Positions 15,728 to 23,149 of a DNA stretch of 64,000 bases are shown here, one piece after another. The notes under the pieces are model-generated. The model was given only the letters and a program-made list of their open reading frames with translations, had not been told where the DNA came from and did no database searches. The stretch lies in the IMG/VR virus record IMGVR_UViG_3300010373_001364, positions 1 through 64,000 of that record. One strand, written 5' to 3'. This stretch comes from a virus. Within the stretch, counting starts at the first letter, position 1, and each line of letters begins with the position of its first letter. The position numbers were made by a program, and so were the translations under genes.

Positions 15728-17163
15728 TCCTTGAAATGCTCCAACACCTTGTCACCTACCCAGGCAAGGATGGTTTTGTCTCCGCGAGCTTTGGCGTCTA
15801 GCCAGCGGTGTTTACCTTCGATCACAATCACCTTACCGAAACCCTGGTAGTAGGGCGGTAATTCATTTTGGTCAATCACAATGGGACCAAGAGAGCGACT
15901 ATGGGGTAGGTGGCGTTTGCCAATGGTTCCTACCCCATCACTGATCGGAATCTCCTTGAGATGATACTTCTCGGACACCGCGACCTTGTGAGGGAAGGGA
16001 TCAAGGAGAGCTTCCACCTGCTCTTTGGTGATGACCTCGCTCCAATTGATTAAGCCGGTGAGCTTCAGCTTGTTCTGGAATTTCATCACCTCCTCATAGA
16101 AAGACTCCTCCAAAATGTCATTGAGCTTGCCCCAGGACGGATCAAAAGGACCGGCATCTGGATCAGCAATCTGTCCAAGAGAGCAATCAAGGTCCGTCCA
16201 CTTAGGGAGGTGACTAGAGGCAGATTTATTCAATCTGCCCTTGGGGGGAGTGGTGCCCTCGTAGATATTCAGGTTGGCATCACCGGATGCTTGTTGCTGA
16301 AGGGTGGTGCCATAGTCGTCGGGGAAGTCTTGGCTGGAGTAGCCCCAACCAACCGGACGAATGTTTTCAGGAAAACCAAGACCAATGGCGGGGTCATGGA
16401 TGTCAGCAACCTTGGGGTGGCATACCAGCCAGTCCTTGCCACTCTTCTCATCCTTCATCTCCACCTTATGACCATTGACGGAAAGGGCAACAATGTCGCG
16501 ATGCTTTTGTATCTCTTCCCTCTGTTTATCGATAGCCTTGTTGAAGCCGACCGGAGCGAAGCCCGCTGTAGTCGTTTCAAAAATGGACACCAGTTCCTTG
16601 TGCTTGACCCAATCCTTACCCTTGTAATGCTGAAGAAGAACCTCAGTCTGGCATCGTCCACACCACTCAAGCACCAAATCCCAGAAGTCCATCTGACAGG
16701 CTTTCTTGACGTTGGTGGAAGATATCTCCTGACGATCAGGAGGAGACATCAAATACATGAACTTGATGCTACCTGATTGGTTCTTCTTGCTCATGCAACG
16801 GTATATCTCCTGTTCATAATTCCAGTCGATATCATTTCTGATACCACGAACAATGAACACGGAGGGCACGTTACTCCAAAAATCAGTTTTCTTGTCGGCG
16901 GCTTTATAAAGACTATTAAGAAGCAGTCTGGAATACTCAACGATGTTGGGTGCATCCAGTTTCTTGATTTTCACCTTGGGCTTCCAATGATAATGCTCAG
17001 TAAGCATGTTCAGACGAACATCTTCTGAGAACACCGGGGTCTTACTATGGTTGGGACCAAGGACAACATGGACCTCATCGAAGATGGACTCCATCTGGTC
17101 AATGATCCAGAAGTGACCGAAATGTGGGGGGTCAAAGTGACCAGAATAGATGCCGATTTTCAT
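15724..17163 (-). CDS. CoaD-like nucleotidyltransferase fused to ParB-like domain
   Basis: 479 residues. Residues 1-155 have adenylyltransferase motifs: GHFDPPHFGH (8-17, the HxGH-type site), IVRGIRNDIDWNYE (about 103) and SSTNVKKA (about 148), close to phosphopantetheine adenylyltransferase (CoaD). Residues 390-479 look like a ParB/sulfiredoxin fold: KVAVSEKYHLKEIPIS, PIVID, then EGKHRWLDAKARG. ParB-like domains bind or hydrolyse CTP or cleave DNA. The 230-residue centre is unassigned. The fusion is unusual and its product unclear. Confidence 0.65.
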   Translation of the reverse strand: MKIGIYSGHFDPPHFGHFWIIDQMESIFDEVHVVLGPNHSKTPVFSEDVRLNMLTEHYHWKPKVKIKKLDAPNIVEYSRLLLNSLYKAADKKTDFWSNVPSVFIVRGIRNDIDWNYEQEIYRCMSKKNQSGSIKFMYLMSPPDRQEISSTNVKKACQMDFWDLVLEWCGRCQTEVLLQHYKGKDWVKHKELVSIFETTTAGFAPVGFNKAIDKQREEIQKHRDIVALSVNGHKVEMKDEKSGKDWLVCHPKVADIHDPAIGLGFPENIRPVGWGYSSQDFPDDYGTTLQQQASGDANLNIYEGTTPPKGRLNKSASSHLPKWTDLDCSLGQIADPDAGPFDPSWGKLNDILEESFYEEVMKFQNKLKLTGLINWSEVITKEQVEALLDPFPHKVAVSEKYHLKEIPISDGVGTIGKRHLPHSRSLGPIVIDQNELPPYYQGFGKVIVIEGKHRWLDAKARGDKTILAWVGDKVLEHFKE

Positions 17164-17546
17164 CAGTAAAGAATGTCCAAGTGGTTGACGATCACCGTGA
17201 CCTGATCTTCATAGCGTGCCACGGCGATTTGTTTTCTTCCTCTAGGGAGCTTACGGAGTCTGCTCTCCAGTTCGCTGATGGGGCAGTTTATCACAATCCA
17301 GTGATTCTCGGCAAGTCGCTCCTTCTCCTGCTCAACAGACTCGACTTCACGATTGGGAAAAAACTGTTCCAGCCTGTCCCTGTACTGAAAGAACTTAAGA
17401 TAGATGGCTCGGTTACATGCGCAGGTCGGATCTTTGACGACCTTCTCAATGTCCTCCCTTAATTCAGGAAAGAGCTTTTGGAAGCGTTCATCAAAGATCG
17501 CCTGCTTCACATCAAGGATACCGAGTTTACGCCTTACCTGTGCCAT
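17163..17546 (-). CDS. Conserved-looking unknown protein
   Basis: 127 residues. The start at 17546 is set by GAGAAGGACA before the ATG. It has a helical N-terminus, a CACN motif (about 50), then RDRLEQFFPNRE and a basic segment LRKLPRGRKQIAVARYEDQVTVIVNHLD. The compact, motif-dense sequence suggests a constrained function, but I recognise no family. It overlaps both neighbours (20 nt and 1 nt). Confidence 0.6.
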   Translation of the reverse strand: MAQVRRKLGILDVKQAIFDERFQKLFPELREDIEKVVKDPTCACNRAIYLKFFQYRDRLEQFFPNREVESVEQEKERLAENHWIVINCPISELESRLRKLPRGRKQIAVARYEDQVTVIVNHLDILY

Positions 17547-17946
17547 TGTCCTTCTCATTCTTCTTGGCGGCAGCAGCCATCGCTGGCGCATCAAGCCAGT
17601 TGAGCAGGGCGGCAGCAGCCATCGAAACATAGCTGGTGGCAGCACCAGTAATGACTGGTGTCCATAACAGATAGAACGGGATACTCAACACCAAAGCAAA
17701 CCATCCCCAGAGTACATGGGAAAAAGTGTGATACCAGTAAATAGGCTGAAGAAGCAAGCCCATTACAGCACCAGCCCAGAAACCAGTACATTGATAACAG
17801 GTGATGAGTTCAATGACCCACGGCTGTGTGTCCCTGTACTTCTTGACGAGATCACCGCGCAGCTTTGCAAAGATGTTGCCGTCAACGATTAGGTGAGACA
17901 GCCCAATGCCGGCAACCAAAGCGATCAGAAAAAGTTCTAGTACCAT
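17527..17946 (-). CDS. DUF1360-like membrane protein
   Basis: 139 residues. It has an N-terminal signal-anchor-like helix (FLIALVAGIGLSHLIV), then a C-x2-C motif in ELITCYQCTGFWAG, typical of DUF1360 membrane proteins. Two further hydrophobic helices (FALVLSIPFYLLW, GAATSYVSMAAAALL) follow, with an Ala/Lys tail. AGGAGGTAAT sets the start at 17946. Likely an inner-membrane protein; function unknown. Confidence 0.65.
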   Translation of the reverse strand: MVLELFLIALVAGIGLSHLIVDGNIFAKLRGDLVKKYRDTQPWVIELITCYQCTGFWAGAVMGLLLQPIYWYHTFSHVLWGWFALVLSIPFYLLWTPVITGAATSYVSMAAAALLNWLDAPAMAAAAKKNEKDNGTGKA

Positions 17947-18001
17947 ATTACCTCCTATAAACAACTTAATCGAATGTTGGAGAAAAATCAACTTTCAAAT
18001 T

Positions 18002-18367
18002 TCACCTCCAAGTGCCTATATACAGATGATTCGCATCTCGGTGTAGGAACATCTCTCCTTCAATACCCAAACATTCAATCTGTTTTTGTGCTTCTGAAAT
18101 GGACACCTTATAGCTCTTGATGAGGGTATAGTCTAGTTTCTCAACTTTAACAGTTGTTCCAAAATGCTTTTCCAGGGTGCGAATGTGTTCGTCACCTAGC
18201 TGGTTCAGAAGGTCGAGTAGGGCTTTTTGCGCCATCGGACGTAACGATGGTGCAATTAGCCCTAACTTCCACTGCTGAAACAGGTCTTTGAATTCCGAGA
18301 GCTTCTTCTGCAACTCAAGGTCTTGGAAGATAAGTTTTTCTACGTTGGAAAAGTCAATGGTGATCAT
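18002..18367 (-). CDS. Unknown protein
   Basis: 121 residues starting MITIDFSNVEKL. It is helical with a DLFQQWKLGLIAPSLRPMAQKALLDLLNQL segment in two parts and ends in an LYIGTWR strand. No family is recognised. Starts at 18388 (longer) and 18367 are both possible; none has a clear Shine-Dalgarno. It is the first gene of the leftward group 15344-18367. Confidence 0.5.
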   Translation of the reverse strand: MITIDFSNVEKLIFQDLELQKKLSEFKDLFQQWKLGLIAPSLRPMAQKALLDLLNQLGDEHIRTLEKHFGTTVKVEKLDYTLIKSYKVSISEAQKQIECLGIEGEMFLHRDANHLYIGTWR

Positions 18368-18430
18368 AATCAAAATCAGCGAACACACACTACGCTTATA
18401 TCATAGTCCTAGTCTTTAAGGAGAACAAGT

Positions 18431-19732
18431 ATGACCGACGACATCTTCCAGCAGCGTCCGGCTATCAACCCACATGAGTTCGACGGGGGTGGCACTGACG
18501 ACGAGGGCAGTGTTGATGCAATGAAGGCTCACCTGCAAGCTGGTATGCAAGCAGCGACGCCAACTCCCTCTACACCACCGCCACCTGTGCAAATGACCGG
18601 AAAGATTCCACCGCAGGTCCAGGCAGCAATGAATCAGCCACAGTTTGCCAATCATCCATTAAACCAGCCACAGACTTTCCAGCAGCAGCAACCACAGCAG
18701 CAGCAACCACAGCAGCAGCAACCACAGCAGCAGCCAATGCAATTTAGACAGGACGATGTTCAGTTGCCACAAGCCATGTCAGACGCCCAGGCAATGTATC
18801 AAAACGCCCGTAAGTTGATGGCTCAACAACAGGATCAGCAGCAGCAACCACAGCAGTTTAACCCTGCCTCCTTCAATCCTCAACAAATAGTGCAGCAGAA
18901 CAAGTACAGCGAGTTCAAAGACCCGCGTTTTGAAGAGGTCATGGACAGGTTGACTCGAAGGGCTGGAAACTTCAGCGAGATCGAGCTTCCATCCAAGGGC
19001 AAGTTCTATCTACGGGGCGAAGGTCCGTCCAATGGCATATTGCACATCCGCCCAATGACAGGTAATGAGGAGCAGATTCTCACCACGCCGCGTTATGTCA
19101 AGAAAAACCAGTCTTTGAACATGATTTTCAAGGAGTGCATTGGCGAACAGATCAACCCAGACCTGTTGTTGTCTGAGGACCGCACCTATCTGTTGATCTT
19201 CCTGCGTGGTATCAGTTACTCACCGCTTTATGATGTGGAAATCAAGTGCCCAGAGTGTACCAAGACCTTCCAGAATCAGATTCACCTGGGCGGCTTGGAC
19301 GTAAATTACTGTCCAGATGACTTCGGACCAAGTGATCTTGTGGACACCTTGCCGAACTCTGGCTTAAAGGTCCAGTATCGGCTCTCTACGGGTCGTGATG
19401 AAACCGTAATTCAAGAACACAGGGAAGACAGAATCAACAAGTGGGGTGCGGATGTTACTGATGACACCACCTTGTTCCGTTCTGCGTTGTTGATTGAAGA
19501 AATTGAGGGCATCACCAACAAGCTTATGATCCAACAGATCGTTAGCCGATTGCCAATTGGCGACATGGCTTACCTTCGTGAGCTTCTGAATGAACCGCCG
19601 TTTGGTGTCGATACGAAGATTGGTATCATTTGCCCCCATTGTTCCCATGAGTTCAAGGTTGATATGCCTATGGAACTCAGTTTTTTCTTCCCCAAGCCGA
19701 ACTTACAGAAGAAGAAAAAGCAGCAGGCGTAA
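18431..19732 (+). CDS. Baseplate hub subunit, gp26-type (T4_baseplate family)
   Basis: 433 residues. The first 150 are disordered and Gln/Pro-rich with a tandem QQQQP repeat. From about 165: EIELPSKGKFYL, LHIRPMTGNEEQILTTPRYVK, LLLSEDRTYLLIFLRGISY, and two zinc-ribbon CxxC pairs (CPECTKTF at about 277, CPHCSHEF at about 398). These match the T4-type baseplate hub family that includes gp26. The gene ends in a slippery T-TTT-TTC site (19681-19687), allowing a longer fusion product. AAGGAG precedes the ATG. Confidence 0.8.
   Translation: MTDDIFQQRPAINPHEFDGGGTDDEGSVDAMKAHLQAGMQAATPTPSTPPPPVQMTGKIPPQVQAAMNQPQFANHPLNQPQTFQQQQPQQQQPQQQQPQQQPMQFRQDDVQLPQAMSDAQAMYQNARKLMAQQQDQQQQPQQFNPASFNPQQIVQQNKYSEFKDPRFEEVMDRLTRRAGNFSEIELPSKGKFYLRGEGPSNGILHIRPMTGNEEQILTTPRYVKKNQSLNMIFKECIGEQINPDLLLSEDRTYLLIFLRGISYSPLYDVEIKCPECTKTFQNQIHLGGLDVNYCPDDFGPSDLVDTLPNSGLKVQYRLSTGRDETVIQEHREDRINKWGADVTDDTTLFRSALLIEEIEGITNKLMIQQIVSRLPIGDMAYLRELLNEPPFGVDTKIGIICPHCSHEFKVDMPMELSFFFPKPNLQKKKKQQA
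18680..18735 (+). repeat. Tandem 15-bp repeat coding for QQQQP
   Basis: The unit CAGCAGCAGCAACCA is repeated 3.7 times inside the disordered N-terminus of the hub gene. It is likely to vary in copy number by slippage. Confidence 0.85.
19681..19687 (+). other. Programmed -1 frameshift site (candidate)
   Basis: T-TTT-TTC lies exactly in the X-XXY-YYZ phase of the hub reading frame. The -1 frame is open from a TGA at 19660-19662 to a TAA at 19948-19950, so the shift must occur between 19663 and the zero-frame stop at 19730. A second weaker site, G-AAA-AAG, is at 19714-19720. Confidence 0.65.
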
Positions 19733-19950
19733 TACCAGAAGAGAAGGCTGCGTTTGTTGCTGGAGAGAATCTCAGAGAGGAGATATTTTTCTTCATGTAT
19801 CACATGAATATCCCGAAGAGGGATGTCATGGAGTTGGAACCGGAGGAGAGGAAGTGGATGATCCACCGTTTCGTGGAACAGAAACGCAAAGAGAACGAGG
19901 AAATCGAAAGAGCTAAGGCGAAAGCCAAGTCGCAATCCAAACACAAGTAA
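19687..19950 (+). CDS. Frameshift extension of the hub protein (tail-assembly chaperone-like)
   Basis: The -1 frame encodes 87 residues beginning LPQAELTEEEKAAGV and including NLREEIFFFMYHM and ERKWMIHRFVEQKRKE. The only ATG is at 19795, inside the segment that aligns with the small protein at 20192 (DLEDVFFLQYHL...ERRWIIDRFIEEKK). The homologous part therefore starts upstream of any start codon. This supports synthesis as a hub-chaperone fusion of about 506 residues by -1 frameshifting; an internal start at 19795 (51 residues) is the alternative. The start coordinate given is the shift point, not an initiation codon. Confidence 0.65.
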   Translation, partial: LPQAELTEEEKAAGVIPEEKAAFVAGENLREEIFFFMYHMNIPKRDVMELEPEERKWMIHRFVEQKRKENEEIERAKAKAKSQSKHK

Positions 19951-19959
19951 GGAGAAGAA

Positions 19960-20190
19960 ATGTCAAAGGAAAAGAAGAAGTTGAAAGGCGTGGTGGTGTT
20001 TTACATCGACGTGGGGCAGTTACCACCCAAGAAGGCTCAAGAGTTTGTTGATAAACTCCGAGAGCAGAACAAGGAGTTCCTTGATTCTCTGCCAGAAGAT
20101 GTTGGTGAATTGTGGTTGCCTGTGCGCAATGGCAACACCAGGGTAGAGTCACTATCTTTATGTGGTTGGGGATGTCCAGAAAGCAACTAA
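19960..20190 (+). CDS. Small conserved-looking phage protein
   Basis: 76 residues: a basic start, then VVVFYIDVGQLPPKKAQEF, a helix, and ELWLPVRNGNTRVESL. The VFYIDVGQLPP..A motif is one I associate with small proteins of large phages, without known function. AAGGAGAAGAA precedes the ATG. It sits within the baseplate module. Confidence 0.6.
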   Translation: MSKEKKKLKGVVVFYIDVGQLPPKKAQEFVDKLREQNKEFLDSLPEDVGELWLPVRNGNTRVESLSLCGWGCPESN

Positions 20191-20191
20191 C

Positions 20192-20350
20192 ATGACAAAC
20201 GAAAAAGACCTGGAAGACGTATTCTTCCTGCAATACCACCTTGGCTGGAGTCTTCAATCTATCAAGGCTATGAAGCCTTGGGAGAGAAGGTGGATAATCG
20301 ACAGATTCATCGAGGAAAAGAAAAGGCAAAGAGGTAAAGATGGGGAGTAA
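20192..20350 (+). CDS. Small protein paralogous to the hub frameshift extension
   Basis: 52 residues: MTNEKDLEDVFFLQYHLGW, then ERRWIIDRFIEEKKRQ. It aligns with the -1 extension of the hub gene at the FF.YH and ER.W.I.RF.E.K blocks. Likely a baseplate assembly chaperone. It starts 1 nt after the preceding stop and overlaps the next gene by 11 nt. Confidence 0.6.
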   Translation: MTNEKDLEDVFFLQYHLGWSLQSIKAMKPWERRWIIDRFIEEKKRQRGKDGE

Positions 20351-20720
20351 TGTTGTTCCAGCAAGGTCGCGGTGGCGGCTTGAGTCTAAGACGTTTCCAG
20401 AGCTTAGTGGATATGTCGTAACTGTTCAAGAAGATTTCTTCTCCAAGACCATTGGTCTTGTGGCACTGGACGCTATTGTCAACGGAAAGCCGGTGGTACA
20501 TGAGTGGATCGTTAAAACGCTCAATAATCCAGGCGAAGAGGTTTTTAACCTCTACCACCATGACGGCAACGGCAATCTCCTTTACAGGAAGATACTGAAG
20601 GGGCTGAAGTTAATTGGTCACAAGTGTAACCACAACTACGAGTGCGAAGGTGATGATTTGCAAGATCATGAACTGTTTTTCACCTTCGAGGAACTCCAGA
20701 CCATCGACAACATTAACTGA
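20340..20720 (+). CDS. Probable tail/baseplate protein
   Basis: 126 residues, beta-rich: WIVKTLNNPGEEVFNLYHHDGNGNLLYRK, then a KLIGHKCNHNYECEGDDLQDHELFFTFE ending. This layout (L.G...H...Y.....HEL.F.F) is reminiscent of small tail proteins built on the tube fold. That is inference from pattern and position among baseplate genes. Confidence 0.5.
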   Translation: MGSNVVPARSRWRLESKTFPELSGYVVTVQEDFFSKTIGLVALDAIVNGKPVVHEWIVKTLNNPGEEVFNLYHHDGNGNLLYRKILKGLKLIGHKCNHNYECEGDDLQDHELFFTFEELQTIDNIN

Positions 20721-20729
20721 AAGGCAAGG

Positions 20730-21239
20730 ATGGGTGATTTCCACGAAGAAGGCAAGGTCTATAAGTATTGTAAGTTACTCCGCAAGACAGACGAGGCGGT
20801 CAAGAGCCTATTCAGCGATCTTGTAGTGGTAAATGAAGAAGGTGATGCACATAAGGTTCCCTGCATATGGGCTGATTATGAGAAGACGAGAGCGTACCTT
20901 GAACAAGGGTCAAATGAATTGAATCTGGATGGCACTCTCAAAATCACCGATAAAATCAAAGCCAGGTTGCCACTAATAAGTGTTTACAGCACTGATATTA
21001 CCATGCCGGCTTCTTTGCCGGTGGTTGGCTACACTGTAAACATCAAAACCCTGTTCCAAGAGGACATGAACCAAATTCTTGAACAGATAATCTTGAAGTT
21101 TGACAACAAGAAGAACTGTAAATTGGCTGGTGTTGCCCGCAATTACAGCGATGGCGAAGTATCTCAACTCAGGGTGCTACAGTCCACATTCGGCATTACC
21201 GTGGAAGGAATTGGCGTGCCGGTGGAAACCCATGAATAA
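20730..21239 (+). CDS. gp15-like protein, short paralogue
   Basis: 169 residues. It shares with the gene at 8519 the blocks YKYCKLLRKTDEAVKSLFSDLVVVNEEGDAHKVPCIWAD, KARLPLISVYST and EDMNQILEQIILKF. It lacks the N-terminal extension. It may be the true tail terminator, with the longer copy having another role, or the reverse. It lies in the baseplate block and is followed directly by a late promoter octamer. Confidence 0.7.
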   Translation: MGDFHEEGKVYKYCKLLRKTDEAVKSLFSDLVVVNEEGDAHKVPCIWADYEKTRAYLEQGSNELNLDGTLKITDKIKARLPLISVYSTDITMPASLPVVGYTVNIKTLFQEDMNQILEQIILKFDNKKNCKLAGVARNYSDGEVSQLRVLQSTFGITVEGIGVPVETHE

Positions 21240-21241
21240 GT

Positions 21242-21249
21242 CCTAGATA
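21242..21249 (+). promoter_or_regulatory. T4-like late promoter, leaderless type
   Basis: CCTAGATA lies 4 nt before ATG 21254, immediately after the stop codon of the upstream gene. No Shine-Dalgarno. Confidence 0.65.
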
Positions 21250-21253
21250 GAGT

Positions 21254-21997
21254 ATGGGCAACTTAGTACAGAGATACCAGAATCCAGCGGTCAATGACAC
21301 GGTTCGATTGAGGCTTCTCGTCTTCAACTCCAACCAACAACAGAACTTACTTGCCATTAACACGGTAAGTATTTATTACTTTGATCCCACTTCAGTAACA
21401 GAAGATAATCCTCATGGTGCGCTTTTGGTGCAGACGGTGCCGGGCAGCAGTGTTGTGAACGATGCCCCCGGCTCCTACTATTTGGACCTACCTCTTCCGG
21501 GTCCACAATATGTCATTGGCAAGTACAAGGATGTATGGAACGTCGTCTATGAGCCTAATGCACAGGCTACCGACGTAACAAAGCGTTTCGAGATTTATCC
21601 GTCTCTCTGGTACACATCGGAAATACCGATTGTTTACGACTTCAACTTTTGTTATCAGCCATCGAGGATCGTCCAGGGTTCCCAGAAATGGCTCGTCATT
21701 GAGATCATTCCAAAGGTGCCAACTGCCTCTGCCCTGGAGTCTTACTACTACAACCTAGCCATCTCTTCCACATTGTATGTCACCATCGCCAAGAAATGCG
21801 ATCCGTGCTTGCCCCAAGAGCAAGACCTAAGAGTTGTCGTAGATCAAGCGCCGGTAGAACAAAGAGAGAAAGTTTTTGGCTATTATTGGCTTGACACTAC
21901 CGAGATGGATGGGGGTCTATACGACATTTGGTTCACGCTCTATTTCGGGGGCAACACTTACGTTTCCGAAAGGCAACAGCTTCTTCTTTGGTGTTAA
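21254..21997 (+). CDS. Putative virion structural protein
   Basis: 247 residues, beta-rich, aromatic and Pro-rich (SYYLDLPLPGPQYVIGKYKDVWNVVYEP; FGYYWLDTTEMDGGLYDIWFTLYFGG). It reads like a two-domain immunoglobulin or jelly-roll type structural protein. Family not recognised. A late octamer positioned for leaderless expression supports a virion role. Confidence 0.55.
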   Translation: MGNLVQRYQNPAVNDTVRLRLLVFNSNQQQNLLAINTVSIYYFDPTSVTEDNPHGALLVQTVPGSSVVNDAPGSYYLDLPLPGPQYVIGKYKDVWNVVYEPNAQATDVTKRFEIYPSLWYTSEIPIVYDFNFCYQPSRIVQGSQKWLVIEIIPKVPTASALESYYYNLAISSTLYVTIAKKCDPCLPQEQDLRVVVDQAPVEQREKVFGYYWLDTTEMDGGLYDIWFTLYFGGNTYVSERQQLLLWC

Positions 21998-22033
21998 TTT
22001 TCGCATAAAACCACTGGAGAAAGCAGCGTATTA

Positions 22034-22042
22034 TGGTATCAT
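22034..22042 (+). promoter_or_regulatory. Extended -10 sigma70-like promoter
   Basis: TGG-TATCAT, followed by AGGGG as in the promoters at 49148 and (minus strand) 23098. No clear -35 is seen. It would drive the gene starting at 22091. Confidence 0.4.
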
Positions 22043-22090
22043 AGGGGTGATCTCAACTTGCCCGAAGTGGCGGCTCTGAGGTATCATGCC

Positions 22091-22582
22091 ATGATGCAAG
22101 TCATCTTTGAATTAGAGAACGATATCAATGACGTTCTCATTGAATTCGGGATGCCCGAATTCTCCCTGCTGCCCGATATTGAAGATGCCGAGGACATGGT
22201 AGACAGGGTGATTGAAGGATATCACAAGGAAGTCCGCATCCAGTCAATCTGGGGTGGCATCCGCAATCCAGCGGCGGTCTTGCAAAACAAGATTCGCCAC
22301 GAATTGACCAACTACGACAACGTAAGGGATGCACTAACAAAAGCCTTAAACCTTGGTTTAGATGAGACGATGTTTGTCGATATCCGTGAAGAGTTGGTAA
22401 ATATGTCTTATCAAATGTGCGCTGCAATCATCGAGATGCTACCAGACGTAATCACCGTGACCGATAAGGAAAGAGGTTTGATTGACATCACTAACAAGCA
22501 GCTTCACAAAGCAAACGATGGTTATTGGTACAGGGAGTTCAAGCAAGTCTCCTACGAGAAGAAGCGAATCAATGCCGCTTAG
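22091..22582 (+). CDS. Unknown helical protein
   Basis: 163 residues, mostly alpha-helical and acidic (VIFELENDINDVLIEFGMPEFSLLPDIEDAEDMVDRVIEGYHKEV). GAGG 9 nt upstream favours ATG 22091. It ends in two consecutive TAG codons, followed five sense codons later by TGA, which matters given the UAG-decoding tRNAs. No family is recognised. Confidence 0.55.
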   Translation: MMQVIFELENDINDVLIEFGMPEFSLLPDIEDAEDMVDRVIEGYHKEVRIQSIWGGIRNPAAVLQNKIRHELTNYDNVRDALTKALNLGLDETMFVDIREELVNMSYQMCAAIIEMLPDVITVTDKERGLIDITNKQLHKANDGYWYREFKQVSYEKKRINAA

Positions 22583-22839
22583 TAGCGATCATCCTCATTG
22601 TGAAACCCGTCGTCTGGGGTGGCATCTTCTTCGTCATCCCGGCGGCGGGTTGCGTCGTTGTCCATTCCATTGAACTGCTTAGAGCTTAGCCCGCCAAAAT
22701 CGAAGTCATCACACCAGTGGGCTTCTTCTGGGTTGTCCGTCAAGTTCTGTTTGTAGTAGGCGCGGCGTCTCTTGCCGCCCTCTTTCTTTATACCGCGCTT
22801 CAGTTCGCGGTAGAACTTCTTGTCTTTGCGCTCAGCCAT
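22579..22839 (-). CDS. Small basic/acidic protein
   Basis: 86 residues. A strongly basic N-terminal half (FYRELKRGIKKEGGKRRRAYYKQNLTDNPEEAH) is followed by DFGGLSSKQFNGMDNDATRRR. This order is one I associate with a small protein family frequent in planctomycete genomes, though I cannot verify it. It overlaps the upstream gene by 8 nt and converges on the gene ending at 22582. Confidence 0.55.
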   Translation of the reverse strand: MAERKDKKFYRELKRGIKKEGGKRRRAYYKQNLTDNPEEAHWCDDFDFGGLSSKQFNGMDNDATRRRDDEEDATPDDGFHNEDDRY

Positions 22840-23086
22840 TGTACTTCTCTAAAGCGCCAAAAGGACCACAATGGTTACACCATTCCCCAGCCATGTTGGG
22901 GTGGTCAGGGTCTTCTCCCCAATGGTGGTTCGTAACCCTGCCGCCGCAAATATCGCAGATCAAGTGACAAATACAGGTCGGCTGGCTCTTGCCAGGTCGC
23001 ACTAGCTCCCACGGCGTACCACAAGTGGGGCAGTAGGACTCCTCTTCGTATTCCATCCAGGGGGTGTCGTCTAGTTCTTTAGCCAT
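22832..23086 (-). CDS. Cys-rich zinc-binding small protein
   Basis: 84 residues with four Cys pairs or near pairs: CPTCG (19-23), CIC (38-40), CDICGG (44-49), CNHCG (70-74), plus NHHWGEDPDHPNM. It probably binds zinc as a ribbon or treble-clef. The start is set by ATG 23086, only 6 nt after a TATAAT on the same strand, so its mRNA could be leaderless. Confidence 0.6.
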   Translation of the reverse strand: MAKELDDTPWMEYEEESYCPTCGTPWELVRPGKSQPTCICHLICDICGGRVTNHHWGEDPDHPNMAGEWCNHCGPFGALEKYNG

Positions 23087-23092
23087 ACCCCT

Positions 23093-23121
23093 ATTATACC
23101 ATTCGTACTGAGAATTTCCAA
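23093..23121 (-). promoter_or_regulatory. sigma70-like promoter, possibly leaderless
   Basis: Minus strand TTGGAA, 17-nt spacer, TGG-TATAAT, then AGGGGT and ATG. The expected start of transcription falls on or beside the ATG at 23086. Confidence 0.55.
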
Positions 23122-23137
23122 CAAAAAAGGAGATGTG

Positions 23138-23145
23138 CCTAGATA
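23138..23145 (+). promoter_or_regulatory. T4-like late promoter, leaderless type
   Basis: CCTAGATA lies 4 nt before ATG 23150 (followed by a second ATG). AGGAG at 23129 is too far upstream to serve this start. Confidence 0.65.
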
Positions 23146-23149
23146 TTAC

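Noticed and set aside
18361-18430. Possible promoters (TATATCAT plus strand, TATAAG minus strand) between divergent genes
   Set aside because: No convincing -35 or late octamer geometry; left unannotated.
18680-18735. CRISPR-like direct repeats
   Set aside because: A short tandem coding repeat (QQQQP) without spacers.
19590-19916. Open frame of 108 codons overlapping the hub gene end
   Set aside because: It lies in the third frame, is Arg/Ser-rich and lacks motifs; the -1 frame explains the region better.
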